Positions 10,533-21,403 are shown, counted from the first letter of the stretch. The stretch is 64,000 nt of DNA from Neoceratodus forsteri (GCA_016271365.2 CM057453.1:1091443001-1091507000), one strand, 5' to 3'. Notes: generated by a model not told the origin, from the sequence alone. Numbers and translations are program-made.

Positions 10533-12475
10533 GTGCTCCAGCTGCGCGCTGCCACACACCACCTGACTCCTCCCTCCCCTCTCCCACCGCCTCCGGACAT
10601 ACCGGAGGAACCGGTAGGAGGGAGGTTCTCCCTCCACTTTCTGGGTTGGGAGAGGATAACAACGGATTCCTGGGTGCTCCAGATTATAGCGGAACGGCAC
10701 TCTATAGAGTTTCTACAGAAACCACCCCGCCACCCACCTCTGAAGTCGTCCTACGCAAGGGACCATCTTCCTTTGGTCCGGGAAGAAATCTGTGCCCTTC
10801 TCACGAAGAGGGCCATAGAACCCGGTCCTCTTCATCTTCAAGGGACGAGTTACTATTCACATTTCTTCCTGGTCCCAAAGAAGACTGGAGATCTCAGACC
10901 CATTCTTGATCTCAGCTCCTTGAACCTTTATGTGGAATACAAAAGGTTCAGGATGCTCTCCCTACAGACCCTTCTGCCCCTCCTTCGGCCGGGCCAATGG
11001 CTTTGTGCGCTGGATATGCAGGATGCATATCTACACATCCCCATTCGCCCTTCTCACCACAAGTATCTTCTGTTTGCGTTTCAGGGGGACCATTACCAGT
11101 TCCGGGCGCTCCCGTTTGGTCTTTCCTCGGCACCCCGAGTATTTACCAAATGCCTGGCTGTGGTAGCGGCCCATCTGCGTATGATGGGAGTTCAGGTGTT
11201 CCCTTACCTGGACGACTGGCTCCTGGTGGCCTCATCCAGGGAGGAGATCCTGCATTTTCTCTCCCTCACCCAGCAGGTTTTTACTTGCCTGGGTATTACC
11301 ATCAACCATTTCAAGTCTCATCTGGATCCCTCCCAGAGACTACAGTTCATTGGGGCTATCCTTGATACGACAGTGAGCAAGGCCTTCCTGCCTCCGGACA
11401 GGGCGGCCTCTCTTCAGTCACAGATTTCCCTGCTATCAGAACGCAGGAGGGTTCCGGCGAGGTCGGTCCTCCGTCTCCTGGGGCTCATGGCGGCCGCTAT
11501 TCGATGGTTCCCAGGGCTCAACTCCACATGAGGATCTCTCAGTGGACTCTTTGCTCCCAGTGGGATCTACTTGTAGACAACCTAGATCATCTTGTTCTGA
11601 TCTCCTCGCCAATGGCACGAGACTTGCAGTGGTGGATGGTTCGAGAGAACCTGTTTCGGGGGTTCCCCTTCTGTCATCCTCCCCCCTCCCAGATTCTGAC
11701 CACAGACTCATCAGGTGAAGGTTGGGGAGCCCATCTGGGTCTTCACCGAACCCAGGGATTATGGTCCAGATTGGAACTAGCTCTGCACATCAGTGTGCTC
11801 GAGCTTCGAGCAGTACTATATGCTCTCCAAGCCCTTCACCAATACATTCTTCCCGGTCACCTAGCCGTCCAGACGGGCAACATGTGCGTGGTGTGGTACA
11901 TCAACAAGCAGGGAGGGACTCAATCCTACCCTCTATGCAGGGAAGCAATGAGGGTTTGGGACTGGGCAACTCAACACAACCTTCACCTCACTGCGGTTCA
12001 TGCTCCAGGAGTCGACAGTACCCTGGCAGACAAGCTAAGTCGCTCCTCTGCCCTACCACATGAGTGGGAATTGGACCAAAAGGTGCTAAATGATATCTTT
12101 CAACTTTGGGGGACTCCGCAGGTAGACCTGTTCACCTCTCCCCAAAACGCAAAACTTCCCACCTTTTGCTCGCTCGTTCCAGAGCGAGGCGCTCTGGGAG
12201 CGACTCTGTCTCTAGACTGGAAGGACAGATTCGCCTATGCTTTTCCCCCAGTTCCTCTGGTCCCTCGTGTACTGCAGAAACTAACCACAGAAGGAGCGAG
12301 AATGATTCTGATCGCTCCTTTCTGTCCCAGGCAAATCTGGTTCTCTCTTCTACAACAATTCTCAGAGGTTCCTCCTCTTCCTCTATCTCAAGGTTTGCTG
12401 ACCCAGGATCAGGGGACCCTGGTCCATCCTGGCCTCAAGTCCCTGCAGCTTCATGCATGGCTTCTGCAGACCTAG
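10533..12475 (+). pseudogene. DIRS copy A RT-RNase H with Dam-like tail
   Basis: The first open stretch, 10533-11531, holds the RT core: FLVPKKTGDLRPILDLSSLN, ALDMQDAYLHIPI, ALPFGLSSAPRVF and the catalytic YLDDWLLV. A shift of frame near 11510 leads to 11504-12475, with the RNase H block (TTDSSGEGWGAHLG, SVLELRAVLYAL, WYINKQGGTQS, ADKLSR) and then QVDLFTSPQNAK to MILIAPFCPRQIWF. The latter is the segment described in DIRS as related to Dam-type adenine methyltransferases. The DN of the RNase H strand reads TGN rather than TDN near 11876. One frame break separates it from intactness. Confidence 0.9.
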
Positions 12476-12477
12476 CT

Positions 12478-13488
12478 CAATCTCATTTTGGTGTCTCTCC
12501 AAAAGTGGCGGAGGTTCTGGTGGAGGCTAGAAAACCCTCCACTAGGTCCACTTATGCCATGAAATGGAAAAGATTTTCTATTTGGGCCGCCTCTAGGAAC
12601 GTGGAGCCTTTCTCCTGTTCAGTGGCCGTTCTGCTGGAATATTTACGTCATCTCTTCGACCTGGGTCTCAGTCATTCCTCCTTGAAAGTGCACATGGCCG
12701 CTATTTCAGCCTACCATGTTCCTTTCGCAGATTAAGCGTTTGCCCAATTAGAGGTTTCTAAGACGGGTCCTTCTTCTGAGGCCCCCCATCCGAACTCCTG
12801 CTCTCCCTTGGGACTTGAACTTTGTTCTCGAGAAACTTACCCTTCCTCCCTTCGAACCTGCGGCAACCTCAGATCTGAAGTTTCTTTCGTGGAAGACGCT
12901 CTTCTTGGTGGCCGGCTAACACTTGAAGAATTTCCAGCGCTCAGGCCCTTATGTGTAAAATCCCTGTTTGATTTTTCACAAAGAACGAGTGGCTCTGCAC
13001 TAACCCTAAGTTTCTACCTAAAGTGGTAGCAGAGTCTACCTTAAATCAGTCTCATAGAGTTACCTGCTTTTCACGCAGTACTCCAACCAAGGAGAATATT
13101 TACCCATACCATGGATGTTCACTGGATTCTGAGATACTACACCAATAGGTCAAAGGATCTCAGAAAGACTGATCAGTTGTTCGTCTCTTTTGCTCACAAA
13201 AGGGAAGGCAATGCTGTTTCCAAGCAATGCCTGTTGAAGTGGTTGGCTCATTGCATCACGTTTTGTTATGACAAGTACAGCAAGACCCTTCCGGGTCAAG
13301 TCAGAGGTCACTCCACTCGTGGAGTAACGGCCTCTGCGGCTTGTTTCAAGAATGTGTCTGCGGCAGACATCTGTGCTGCCGCCACCTGGACTTCTGTCCA
13401 TACCTTTATGAAACACTACAGTTTGGACATTGCATCTTGCCGTAAAGCAGGCTTCGGGCTAGCTGTTTTGCAAGGTCTCCTGTCTTGA
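12478..13488 (+). pseudogene. DIRS copy A tyrosine recombinase, frameshifted
   Basis: Its N-terminal part overlaps the end of the RT-RH region in another frame, as usual in DIRS: VEARKPSTRSTYAMKWKRFS, LGLSHSSLKVHMAAISAYHV, then a stop at 12733. The middle (12740-13080) is spread over other frames (LPWDLNFVLEKLTLPPFEP; NPKFLPKVVAEST). The final 13111-13488 is open and includes FVSFAHKREGNAVSKQCLLK, the catalytic HSTRG at about 13309-13323, AADICAAATW and HYSLDI, with the likely nucleophile Tyr at about 13421. Catalytic residues are intact although the frame is not. Confidence 0.88.
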
Positions 13489-13570
13489 GGATTGCAAGGC
13501 TTCTGCTACTTTTTGGAGTAGTTCCTCCTCCCAGTGCCTTTTATTTGTTCCAGACTGCTTGGTATTCAGT

Positions 13571-13665
13571 CCTATATTTAATTACCTACTGCAAGAGCCC
13601 TCTCGAAGTAAGATAGTACAGTTACGTAAGAACTTACCGTAACAGTAGATCTTCAGGAGGCTCGT
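13571..13665 (+). repeat. Internal complementary region of DIRS copy A
   Basis: 13571-13614 (CCTATATTTAATTACCTACT onward to AGTAAGAT) is the reverse complement of the left end 7834-7877. The adjoining AGTACAGTTACGTAAGAACT onward (about 13615-13665) is the reverse complement of the right end at about 13930-13978. The join near 13614 thus marks the two exact termini and was used to place the element boundaries. Confidence 0.92.
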
Positions 13666-13755
13666 GAGGTACACTCTTCCGTCCTCCACCCCTAGGCTTT
13701 TTCTGCTCTTTTTCCAGGAATGGAAACATCTGCTTCTCTCTCGTCCGGGCCTGTG

Positions 13756-13978
13756 GCGGGAAAGAACTGGAAGGTGGGAGTCTGGGACCACCCCTTTATA
13801 CCGACGTTGCATGACGCCGGTCACCTGACGTGGGGGCGGTCCCTCGCCAGGGACTGCTAGCTAGAAATTTTTCCAGGGGGTCCTGCCGCCAGCTGGCGTC
13901 AATCCTATATGTAATTACCTACTGCAAGAGCGTCTCTCGAAGATCTACTGTTACGGTAAGTTCTTGCGTAATTGTACT
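13756..13978 (+). repeat. Right inverted terminal repeat of DIRS copy A
   Basis: Mirrors the left repeat: GGTCCCTCGCCAGGGACTGC, CTAGCTAGAAATTTTTCC, TAATTACCTACTGCAAGAG. Beyond position 13930 it carries a right-specific extension ending TTGTACT at 13978, complementary to the second half of the ICR. GTAAGT is at 13956-13961. Confidence 0.92.
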
Positions 13979-14547
13979 TTTTATAAATCGTTAAGTGCAA
14001 ATTCAATAGCCTTCCAGTGTGTCTGATAGGAAACAGAAGTCTAAAGGCAAATGAGGCGAACTTGAGGAGGCTAAGGCGTATAGACCGAAAATTAGGAAGA
14101 GCAATCCCACCCCAAGCAATAGAAAGGTATAATACTGAAGAAAAAATTCTAGGACGGTGGCCTTTCCAGATGAAATGAGTAACTAAATTATGCCAGTCAT
14201 GAAAATAAGATGCTGGGACAAGAGGGAGAGTCTGCAGTAGAAATAATAATCATGCAAGGATGTTCATCCAAACCACTTTCACCCATTGGGAAGAAGATAG
14301 GATTTGACATGGTAGTCTGGACTAATTCTGTGTAATTTGCTCTGTTAAAGGCTCCTCATTAAAATGCTCCAGATAATCCAGATTGGTAGGTAAATATATG
14401 CCTAAATCTTTTATTCGATTATGATTCCAACTCACTTGAGGAAAATCTTGGACAGACGGGGGGGGGGGTATAATTAAAAGCCAACACCTTGCTTTTTTGT
14501 CTATTAAAATGAAAACCCACCACAGATTCACAACAAGTTACTGTATA
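13979..14547 (-). pseudogene. L1/Tx1 ORF2 linker region, decayed
   Basis: Continuation of the minus-strand L1/Tx1 ORF2 between RT and C-terminus, resuming after the DIRS insertion. The minus-strand stretch 14322-14531 includes WWVFILIDKKARCWLL and LGIYLPTNLDYL, which fits the L1 post-RT text (K-x-K-Y-L-G-I-x-L). A G-run at 14460-14468 breaks the frame. Confidence 0.6.
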
Positions 14548-15336
14548 TCAAAAATTGCTTTTAGTGAGTTGGTCGGGTCCAGAAATTAATAAAATATCAG
14601 CAAATAAAGCTATTCGATAATTCCGCCCACTAATAGGAATACCCTGGACATCCTGTGAACCCCAAATGTGGGAGGCCAAAGGCTCTATATATAGTGCAAA
14701 AAGAAATGGAGAAAGAGGACAACCCAGCCATGTCCCAAAAAAAGACTGAAAAATAATTCCATTAACTTTAACATATGCCTGCGAAGAAACGTACAAAGAT
14801 TGCAACAAAGAAATAAAGCTAGGAGGAAAACCAAAAACATGCAACGTTGCCCAAAGAAAGGGCCAATATACCCAATCAGAGGCCTTCTCTGCATCCAAGC
14901 TGGCCAGGACTAGGGACAAAGAGCGATGAGTAGCGTAATCCAATATTAGTAATGTTCTACAAACATTATCATGAGCCTAATGGCACCGCACACAATCAAC
15001 CTGGTCCTGGTCCAGCAGGAGAAAGAGAAGGCCCTCAATCTGCGAAGCACAAATCAACATAAATAATTTATAATCCAAATTCAAAACCGAAATCAAATAA
15101 GACACCAGAGAAGTTAAATCTTTCCCAGTCTTGGGGAGAGCAGTGATAATGGCATGAAGGGGGAGATACACCCCCCCCCCCAAAGTGAACAGAAAAGTCG
15201 AAGAAGTAACGGAGTGAATAAAGATCCTAAAGCTGTGGCTTTATAAAGCTCCGATGGAAAACCATCAAGGCCTGGACATTTACCAGATTTCGCTGCCGAA
15301 AGGCCTGATATAATTTCATCCAGAGTAATACTGGAA
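14548..15336 (-). pseudogene. L1/Tx1 reverse transcriptase fragment
   Basis: On the minus strand, 15240-15330 reads as the L1 block equivalent to SAAKSGKCPGLDGFPSELYK. From 14943 down come SLVLASLDAEKASDWVYWPF, the G-C-P-L-S-P-F-L-F-A-L-Y-I-E-P-L block, and FADILLISG in place of the catalytic FADD box. Loss of the second aspartate and frameshifts near 14970-15000 show it is inactive. The upstream part is cut by the L2 at 15337. Confidence 0.85.
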
Positions 15337-18188
15337 CAGTGACAGTTCCAAGAGCTTGAAGGACCTTTGCGATACTATTGGTTTGGTACAAATGAAACCT
15401 GCTAATACCAGGCCAAATAGGAAATTCCCGGAGTGTAGTTCCTTACTGGATCTCATGCTAGTAAATAAGCCTCACAATATTTCACATGCAGGTGTGTTCT
15501 TCAGTGGCATAAGTGACCTCTGTGCCATTGCCTGTATCAGACACCCTCTACAATTAAACCAGGCCACTAAATTTATATTGCGAAAGAGCTTGAAAAAGTT
15601 CTCTCAGAACGAATTTCTGAAAGACCTAAGCATGATCAGATGGCAGAGCTTCTTCTTAGCTCCCTCCATTAGTGAGGCATTTAATATCTTTCAGAGCCAT
15701 TTTAACAAATTTACTCTATAATCATGCCCCGCTAAGGCTGATCAGATCTAAAAAAAGATCCCCTAGATGGTACTCCCCTCTTTTGAAGAAAGCACTTGAG
15801 GACAGGGACCATTTGTGGAAGAGAGCGAGGAAATCTCATCTGGAAGCAGACTGGTTAGCTTTCTACATCTCTAGAAATGCCTGCACTAAGTTAATTTGGT
15901 CCGAAAAAACTAGATACTTCCAAGTGGAGTTAGAAGCCAATAAAAATAACTCTGCCAAATTCTGGAGCATCCTTAGAGAAGTTGAAGGACACCCTGCAGA
16001 GTCATCACTACCAGCCAGAATTTTGTCCAGTGGGCATACCTATACAGATAGAATGGATATACTTGGACAGTTAAACGATCACTTTGCCACTGCAGGACTA
16101 GTTTTTGACACCTCTCCTATTAGTAAAATGTATTCTCAGGAAGTCCCTGCTGCTGACCTTATTAGCACTTCTAAGCCAAGCCCTCCTTATCCTCCTGTAT
16201 TCAGCTTCAATACAGTCACCTTCAAACAGGTTGAGGACTTACTACTCTCCATGGATACCAAAAAGAGTGTAGGTGCAGACAACGTAGAACCATACTTCCA
16301 TAAACTTGGATACCTCTACTTGACTGCTCCTATTATACACTTATTTAACTTGTCTTTTCACGTAAGGAGAACTCCCCCAGCCATGGAAAACTGCCCATAT
16401 CCTACTATTATTCAAGTCGGGTGACCCATGTGATCTGAATAACTACCGTCCTATTTCTATACTCCCGGCACTGTCGAAACTGCTTGAAAAAATTGTTAAT
16501 GCCCAAATAAGAGAACATTTGGATACGCATGATTTACTAAACCCTGTACAATCTGGCTTCAGGGCCAAGCACAGCACAATTTCAGCACTAGCGAAAGTAA
16601 CTACAGATTGGCAAACTGCACTAGACTCTAAGAAACATGTGATCGCCCTTTTCCTGGATTTGAGCAAAGCTTTTGACACTGTTGAGCACAACATATTGAT
16701 TGCAGCTCTAAGAAGAATAGGACTTCATAGCCCTGCAATCAAATGGTTTTCCAACTACCTTTCCAACAGACTGCAACAAGTAAAAGCGGCAGGTGACCTC
16801 TCTTTACAGAAAAAAAACTCCTGAGGCGCGTCCCTCAAGGCTCCATATTAGGCCCTATTCTATTTACAATTTATATTAATAACATCGACACACATCTACA
16901 AACGGCTAATATACGTCTATTCGCAGATGATTCTGTGCTATATACCATAAACTCCTCCTTAGAAGTGGCACAGGACAAGTTACAGCAGGACTTTAATAAG
17001 CTCCAACACAATCTCATTAAACACAAACTTCTCCTCAGTGCCAAAAAGACAAAAGTCATGGCGCTATCACCAAAAGTTGGCCTTGGATCTATACTTACAA
17101 TCCGGGGAGTAACGCTACTCGATGAACCTCTCGAAACAGTTGAAACTTTTAAATACCCAGGATTCTGGCTGGACAACAAATTGAACTTCCATTGCCATCT
17201 AAATGAAATCTCGAAGAAATTAAGACAGCGGCTTGGCATATTCTACCAGATTAGACGTCTGCTAACCCTAGATGCTAGAAAGAGGATAGTACAATCTACG
17301 TTCTTGCCCTTACTGGACTACGCTGACTTTATGTACTCTCACTGTCCTCGGAACGTTGCTCGGTAAACTTGACACACTATAACATCGGGCCCTTAAATTT
17401 ATTCTTAATCTACCCTTACGTACCCATCATTGTCTACTCTGGCTGGCCTTCCCTATCAGCTAGGAGGAAAAGAAATGCTCTACTTTGGCTACATAGAGCT
17501 CTCCCAAATAAGCTCCCAGAATACATCTGTAATTTATTTGTGCGTGCCAAGGGTCTCTACGGTCTGAGATGTTTCTCAACACTTTGCTTTCAGACTCCTA
17601 GAGTAAACACTGCCTTTGGCTTGGCGGCAGTTAACTTCTCCCTGCCATCCCTTTTGGAAATCCATGCAAAGCATACTAAAACTAATCACTTCCAAGCCTA
17701 TTCGCATTCAAAAAGATGCTAGCCGACTTTTTGAGGGAAAATTGCAACTGCTACAGTAAAAAATGATCTTCCCTATTTGCTTTCTTTTCCGGCAATCTGA
17801 ACACCTACCAAGTCCCTTCCTCATAAGTGACCTACAGCTCCTTGTACACATTTAGATACTGCTGCCTTTCACATCTTCTCGCTTCTTTTGCTCCTTGCAG
17901 CTGCATCCTTCCCTTCCTTGTCTATTTCCAACAGTGGATGTTGATTAGGATTGATGACCCTCCTCACCTTTGTACAATTTTTATATCTGTATTGACATTG
18001 TTTGTAATTCCTGCCAGGTCAATTAATTTCTGGACATATGTGTATATTCTGTAAAATTCTGCCTCCTTCTGTGCCTTCTACTTTCTGTACTGTTTGTTTT
18101 GCTTTGTATTGTTATCTGTCCAGGACCACCTTGAAAATGAGCTTGCTCAATGGTGTCTATGCCTGGTAAAATAAAGTGATTGATTGAA
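15337..18188 (+). mobile_element. L2-type LINE (copy A) inserted in L1/Tx1
   Basis: The plus-strand text is a 5'-truncated L2 ORF2: endonuclease end (LLDLMLVNKPHNISHAGVFF), pre-RT (KSVGADNVEPYFHKLG), RT (LFLDLSKAFDTVEHNILIAA, VPQGSILGP-like text at 16830-16860, FADDSVLYT at about 16919) and the C-terminal half (ETFKYPGFWLDNKLNFHC). It ends with AATAAAGTGATTGATTGA, an L2-style 3' end of short tandem tail units with no poly(A). Frames break at least at 16424, 16824 and 17366. Removing it rejoins the L1/Tx1 minus-strand ORF2. Confidence 0.88.
15356..17722 (+). pseudogene. L2 ORF2 (endonuclease end, RT, C-terminus), broken
   Basis: Open pieces at 15356-15721, 15672-16424, 16519-16824, 16935-17366 and 17369-17722 follow one another along a single ORF2 with frameshifts. 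The catalytic FADD is retained. The last piece contains the conserved C-terminal stretch ARRKRNALLWLHRALPNKLP. The AP-endonuclease N-terminus is missing because of 5' truncation. Confidence 0.83.
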
Positions 18189-18450
18189 TAGGTGAGAGAA
18201 GAACTTGTACCTGCTGAGGCAACAAATGAGGAAGATGTGCATGAGATGAAAAGGAAAGAATCTGGTGCTCCGAAGGCAGCCTGTTCCCCTGACCTATAAA
18301 GATCCAGATAATTCCTAAAAATCCAGAAAATGTCTAAAGCATGATGAGTAACTGCTCCCATATCGGGGTCTCTGTTTAGAAACCATAGCTTCAGCTCGAT
18401 AGATGCATGGATGCCATGCCAACGTCCTAGTGCCCTGCCACCCCCCCACC
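18189..18450 (-). pseudogene. L1/Tx1 ORF2 5' remnant beyond the L2 insertion
   Basis: Minus-strand reading gives LKLWFLNRDPDMGAV and a following helical stretch. This resembles the region between endonuclease and RT in L1/Tx1 ORF2. It ends at the right target duplication (18451-18467) and follows on from the fragment at 15336 once the L2 is removed. Confidence 0.6.
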
Positions 18451-18467
18451 CCAGAATGTAGCATTCT
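18451..18467 (+). repeat. Target-site duplication of the L1/Tx1 copy (5' side)
   Basis: CCAGAATGTAGCATTCT, partner of 5751-5767 with one mismatch. Confidence 0.88.
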
Positions 18468-18769
18468 GATTGGCTGACTGGCAACTTTCTGCTTTGGTAA
18501 ATCCTATGACAACCCACGCAAAAGGTGTCTGTCAGCTTCATCTGCAGTCCTCACCTTTTAGGAATCACTCTGACCCCTGAAAATCAAAGTGAAGAAAGCG
18601 CCATATTGATTCACCAGTAAAGCGAGTTTCAGACCGATGGCTGCGTTCATCATGAGGTTCAGCCTGATGCAAACAAAAAGTCTAGTCCAGACACACAAGA
18701 ATCTGCTCAGCTAACAGAAAATTACATTGTTTCTATCCTCAACCCTCCAAGTTGCTGCTGTTTAGGAGT

Positions 18770-19020
18770 AGCAACCCCATCCACCATTGTAAAGTACTAG
18801 CCACACATTCTCCTGATCTACTACAGAAAGTAATGTGGAAGTGAAAAGGTGTTTTATTTTTAATAACTTTTTTAATAACAGTCCAAAGCAACCCCATCCT
18901 CCCACGCCCGGTACAGGAAGTAGCTGCTGTACACTACTAGCCCCACATTCTTCAGACCCTGTATGGTAGAGAAAGTAATGTGGATGGGAGAAGGTCTTAT
19001 TTTATTTTTTCTTAATAGAA
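18770..19020 (+). repeat. Two imperfect direct repeats of about 120 bp
   Basis: 18775-18865 and 18892-19017 share CAACCCCATCC, then ACTAGCC, CACATTCT, AGAAAGTAATGTGGA and a T/A-rich end. Spacing between CAACCCCATCC copies is about 117 bp. Possibly a dimeric repeat or a decayed tandem array. The rest of 18468-19470 shows nothing assignable. Confidence 0.6.
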
Positions 19021-19474
19021 AATCCAGTGTGAAAAACTGAAATCGGTCATTACTAGAATAAGTTGCTGTGCCTGCGCTGTACTTTACAAAAGGTGGGCAT
19101 GAGCTCATAGGAGGTGTACTGTTCAGGTAGGCTGAACAGCGGGAGACTAATGGCAGTCAAAAATGAGTTTCTGGTTTACTTTATTGAGGACCATAAAAAT
19201 ATCAATGTGGTTATTTTTGTTACTGTTGGAAAGGGTGGCCGGGGTACTGTGTATGAAAAGCCAATGACTGCTTCAACATTTAAGCAAAGGCAGCCAGAGA
19301 GAGAGAACCAGACTTCAAAATGAGTACTGGCGGAAAAGCTCACAGTGGGAAAACAGGACTGTTTTTCCTGGCGTAAGAATAAATTCAATAAAAATCACTT
19401 AAAATGCCTCCAAAAAGTGCTTTTCTCTTTATTTTTTTTCTGACAAAAAGTATAGGAGGACATTATATAATCAG

Positions 19475-19614
19475 AATAAATCACTCTAGGGTGTGGGTTA
19501 TGGTGGGATTTACCCACTTATGGTGTGGTTTACTCACTCGGCCTGTGGCCTCATGACTACCACACCAGGTGCAGGTAAATCCCACCATAATCTGCACCCT
19601 GTCATGGTTCATTA
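19475..19614. mobile_element. Solo 140-bp hairpin element (H1)
   Basis: Arms AATAAATCACTCTAGGGTGT..TTATGGTGGGATTTACC face GGTAAATCCCACCATAA..ACCCTGTCATGGTTCATT. The loop contains CACTCGGCCTGTGGCCTCAT. The outer arm pattern (AATAAAyCAy-gACAGGGTG) and the loop are shared with H2 (20901), H3 (60808) and more weakly H4 (50215). No body or second hairpin is attached here, so it is a solo terminus or an independent unit. Confidence 0.75.
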
Positions 19615-20745
19615 CTTAAATTTACCATTTAATGAGCAATAGGTTGTGTCCCTGCATCCTGCTGGAGCACCCCAAACATCTGTCTGTTTGACCTTGTCTG
19701 TATTCTTGAGTTGTGTGCTAGACAGATCACGTCCCCCTCAGCTGCCTCTTCTCACGAAGTGAATATGTTAAAGCAGCAGTACTAGATTAAAAAAAAAAAA
19801 AAAAAATTGTAACATTTTGTTCCCTGTACTCTGTTGAGCACTTGCTTGGTAATCTTTCTTGTTTTTGCTGTACTATCACACCATAATTTGCTCAGTTTTT
19901 CTTTGTTTTTGTTCACATTTCTCCTACCCGCCATGTTGAACTGGAACCCTCTGCTGCCAACCTCACATGCTCATGACTTGTAGTACTGCACAGGGATAGT
20001 GGGAACATGCAGCACAGGGTCCCACGGAAGTAAACAAAAGATGTGATGCAATGTAAGGGGGAAGCTTGGCTGCAGATTAGGCAGCAGCCATATTTACTGT
20101 TGATCAACAACAATGGAAATAAATTCGAAATATCTTAAAAAAAAAAACAAAAAAAAAAAAACTAAAGAGCCCTAGAAAAAAATGTTTACAGATATTGAAA
20201 CTTGAGCTGTGGCTGCATGCTTCCAGCCAAAAATCAGAATTTTGATAATCACTTCATGATTATCTAGTACTGATGCTTTAAAGTGGGTGTTTCACTTTGA
20301 GAAAACTTTGAAAACACAATATTTTGAAACAGTTTAGGTTCTATTTCATGTATTGGCGGCATTTCTTTTCACTTTATTCCTGAATTAATTTGCCTGGAAG
20401 CAGGATCCTTGTCCTCTAGAGTTCATCTTATTCTACTGCTTTATCCTTTGCTTAAAGAGGGAGTTTGGCCAAAATTTCTAGCACCGGTAAATTCAGAATT
20501 TGGATATCCCCAATCAGCCTCATGCCAAAAATTAATCTCTTAAGTTACTTTGTTTAAAAGTTACAAGTCATTTTGTAACCATAATTTCACAGCCTGTTCA
20601 AAAAAGCTAGTTTAAGAGACTGGTGATGTCTTAACCAGAACTCACAGCAAGCTACAGTGTAGGACTTGCTTCTCCCACTTTATATAAAACTGCAGTTATA
20701 GTAAGCATTTGAAAAAGGAACGCTGGCACTGGGTGGTTAAAGGGC
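19615..20745 (+). other. Unclassified intron sequence with A-runs
   Basis: Contains A-rich runs near 19789-19806 and 20138-20160 and a possible transposon terminus at 20453 (TTAAAGAGGGAGTTTGGCC) for which I found no partner. No coding sequence recognised. Confidence 0.4.
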
Positions 20746-20781
20746 ATGCATTTCCATAATGTGCAGATGCGAGGTACTTAA
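20746..20781 (+). repeat. 36-bp direct repeat, left copy
   Basis: ATGCATTTCCATAATGTGCA through GCGAGGTACTTAA recurs at 21229-21264 with one mismatch. The 447 bp in between include a TTAA AGGAGAACTGCGC start that resembles T2/Kolobok termini, and hairpin element H2. Far too long for an ordinary transposase duplication; see findings. Confidence 0.9.
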
Positions 20782-20900
20782 AGGAGAACTGCGCTAAATC
20801 TATAGGTCATTTTCCCCAGTAGAAGCTGTTTTTAAATACTGGTTCAAATTCTGTTATTGCAGTAGCTATCCAGACTTTTCAGCCATCCTAGTGGGTGTTT

Positions 20901-21184
20901 AAGCAATATGCCATGACAGGGAGAGGGTATATTGGTGGATTTACCATGCCTGGTGTGGTTCGGTCACGAGGTGCAGCCGAGTGACTTAACCACACCAGAA
21001 GTGGTAAATCCACCCATATACGCACTCCCTGTCATGCTATATTACTATTATACAATGTTCAGCTTGTTTTTGGTTTTTATAGTGATATAAAACTTTTACA
21101 GTGGGTATACTGGAGGATTTATCACGGTCATATGGTGTGTTTTGACCAATGAGGTTACAGGATTTTCATACCCCATTGTATAAT
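20901..21184. mobile_element. Two-hairpin element, small form (H2)
   Basis: Left part 20901-21044 is a hairpin: AATATGCCATGACAGGGAG faces CTCCCTGTCATGCTATATT, and GGTGGATTTACCA faces TGGTAAATCCACC. It is followed by ATTATACAATG at 21047-21057, matched perfectly by CATTGTATAAT at 21174-21184. Between them a smaller imperfect hairpin runs from TGGGTATACTGGAGGATT to GGATTTTCATACCCCA (about 21102-21176). Start (AAGCAATA) and end (CATTGTATAATT) match the larger element at 60804-61688. Non-coding. Confidence 0.78.
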
Positions 21185-21228
21185 TCTGATTTACATGCTG
21201 CTGGTAAGAACCATTTTAGAACTGTTTG

Positions 21229-21264
21229 ATGCATTTCCATAATGTGCAGATGCGAGGCACTTAA
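21229..21264 (+). repeat. 36-bp direct repeat, right copy
   Basis: Partner of 20746-20781 with one T/C difference. Confidence 0.9.
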
Positions 21265-21403
21265 GACTGTGACAAGGGAGTGGGGTGCAGTGGCAAACGT
21301 AGTTTTTAGAATACTGCTGGAATGAGATTTCAGAATTCCACCAGGTTACTGTTGTGGATACAACAATGACCCCATCTCAGAAAGTGGCTGGGGCGCCAAT
21401 TTT

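Larger units (their letters stand above)
7834..13978 (+). mobile_element. Complete DIRS-like retrotransposon (copy A), 6.1 kb
   Basis: All expected parts are present: left inverted terminal repeat (from 7834), Gag-like region (about 8100-10400), RT-RNase H (10533-12475), tyrosine recombinase (12478-13488), internal complementary region (about 13571-13665) and right terminal repeat (about 13756-13978). The ICR equals the reverse complement of the left end joined to the reverse complement of the right end. No target duplication is evident, as expected for YR-mediated integration. It sits in plus orientation inside the minus-strand L1/Tx1 copy. Frameshifts in Gag, RT-RH and YR indicate it cannot move by itself now, but it is the best preserved DIRS here. 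Confidence 0.95.
5768..18450 (-). mobile_element. L1/Tx1-clade LINE, minus strand, with three nested insertions
   Basis: The T-run at 5768-5784, then ATAATAAGATCTTTATT, is the complement of a LINE 3' end with an AATAAA signal and poly(A) tail. Translating the minus strand gives ORF2 pieces in the expected order: C-terminus at 6965-7717, RT at 14548-15336, and an upstream ORF2 piece at 18189-18330. The 17-bp duplication at both ends proves one insertion event. Interruptions are a TTAA MITE (5903-6539), a complete DIRS (7834-13978) and an L2 (15337-18188). Without them the element is only about 3 kb, so it was 5'-truncated on arrival. It is the oldest insertion in this cluster. Confidence 0.87.

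Noticed and set aside
19116..19150. Small perfect stem CTGTTCAG / CTGAACAG as a regulatory hairpin
   Set aside because: Eight-base stems are common by chance in 64 kb and nothing around it supports function.
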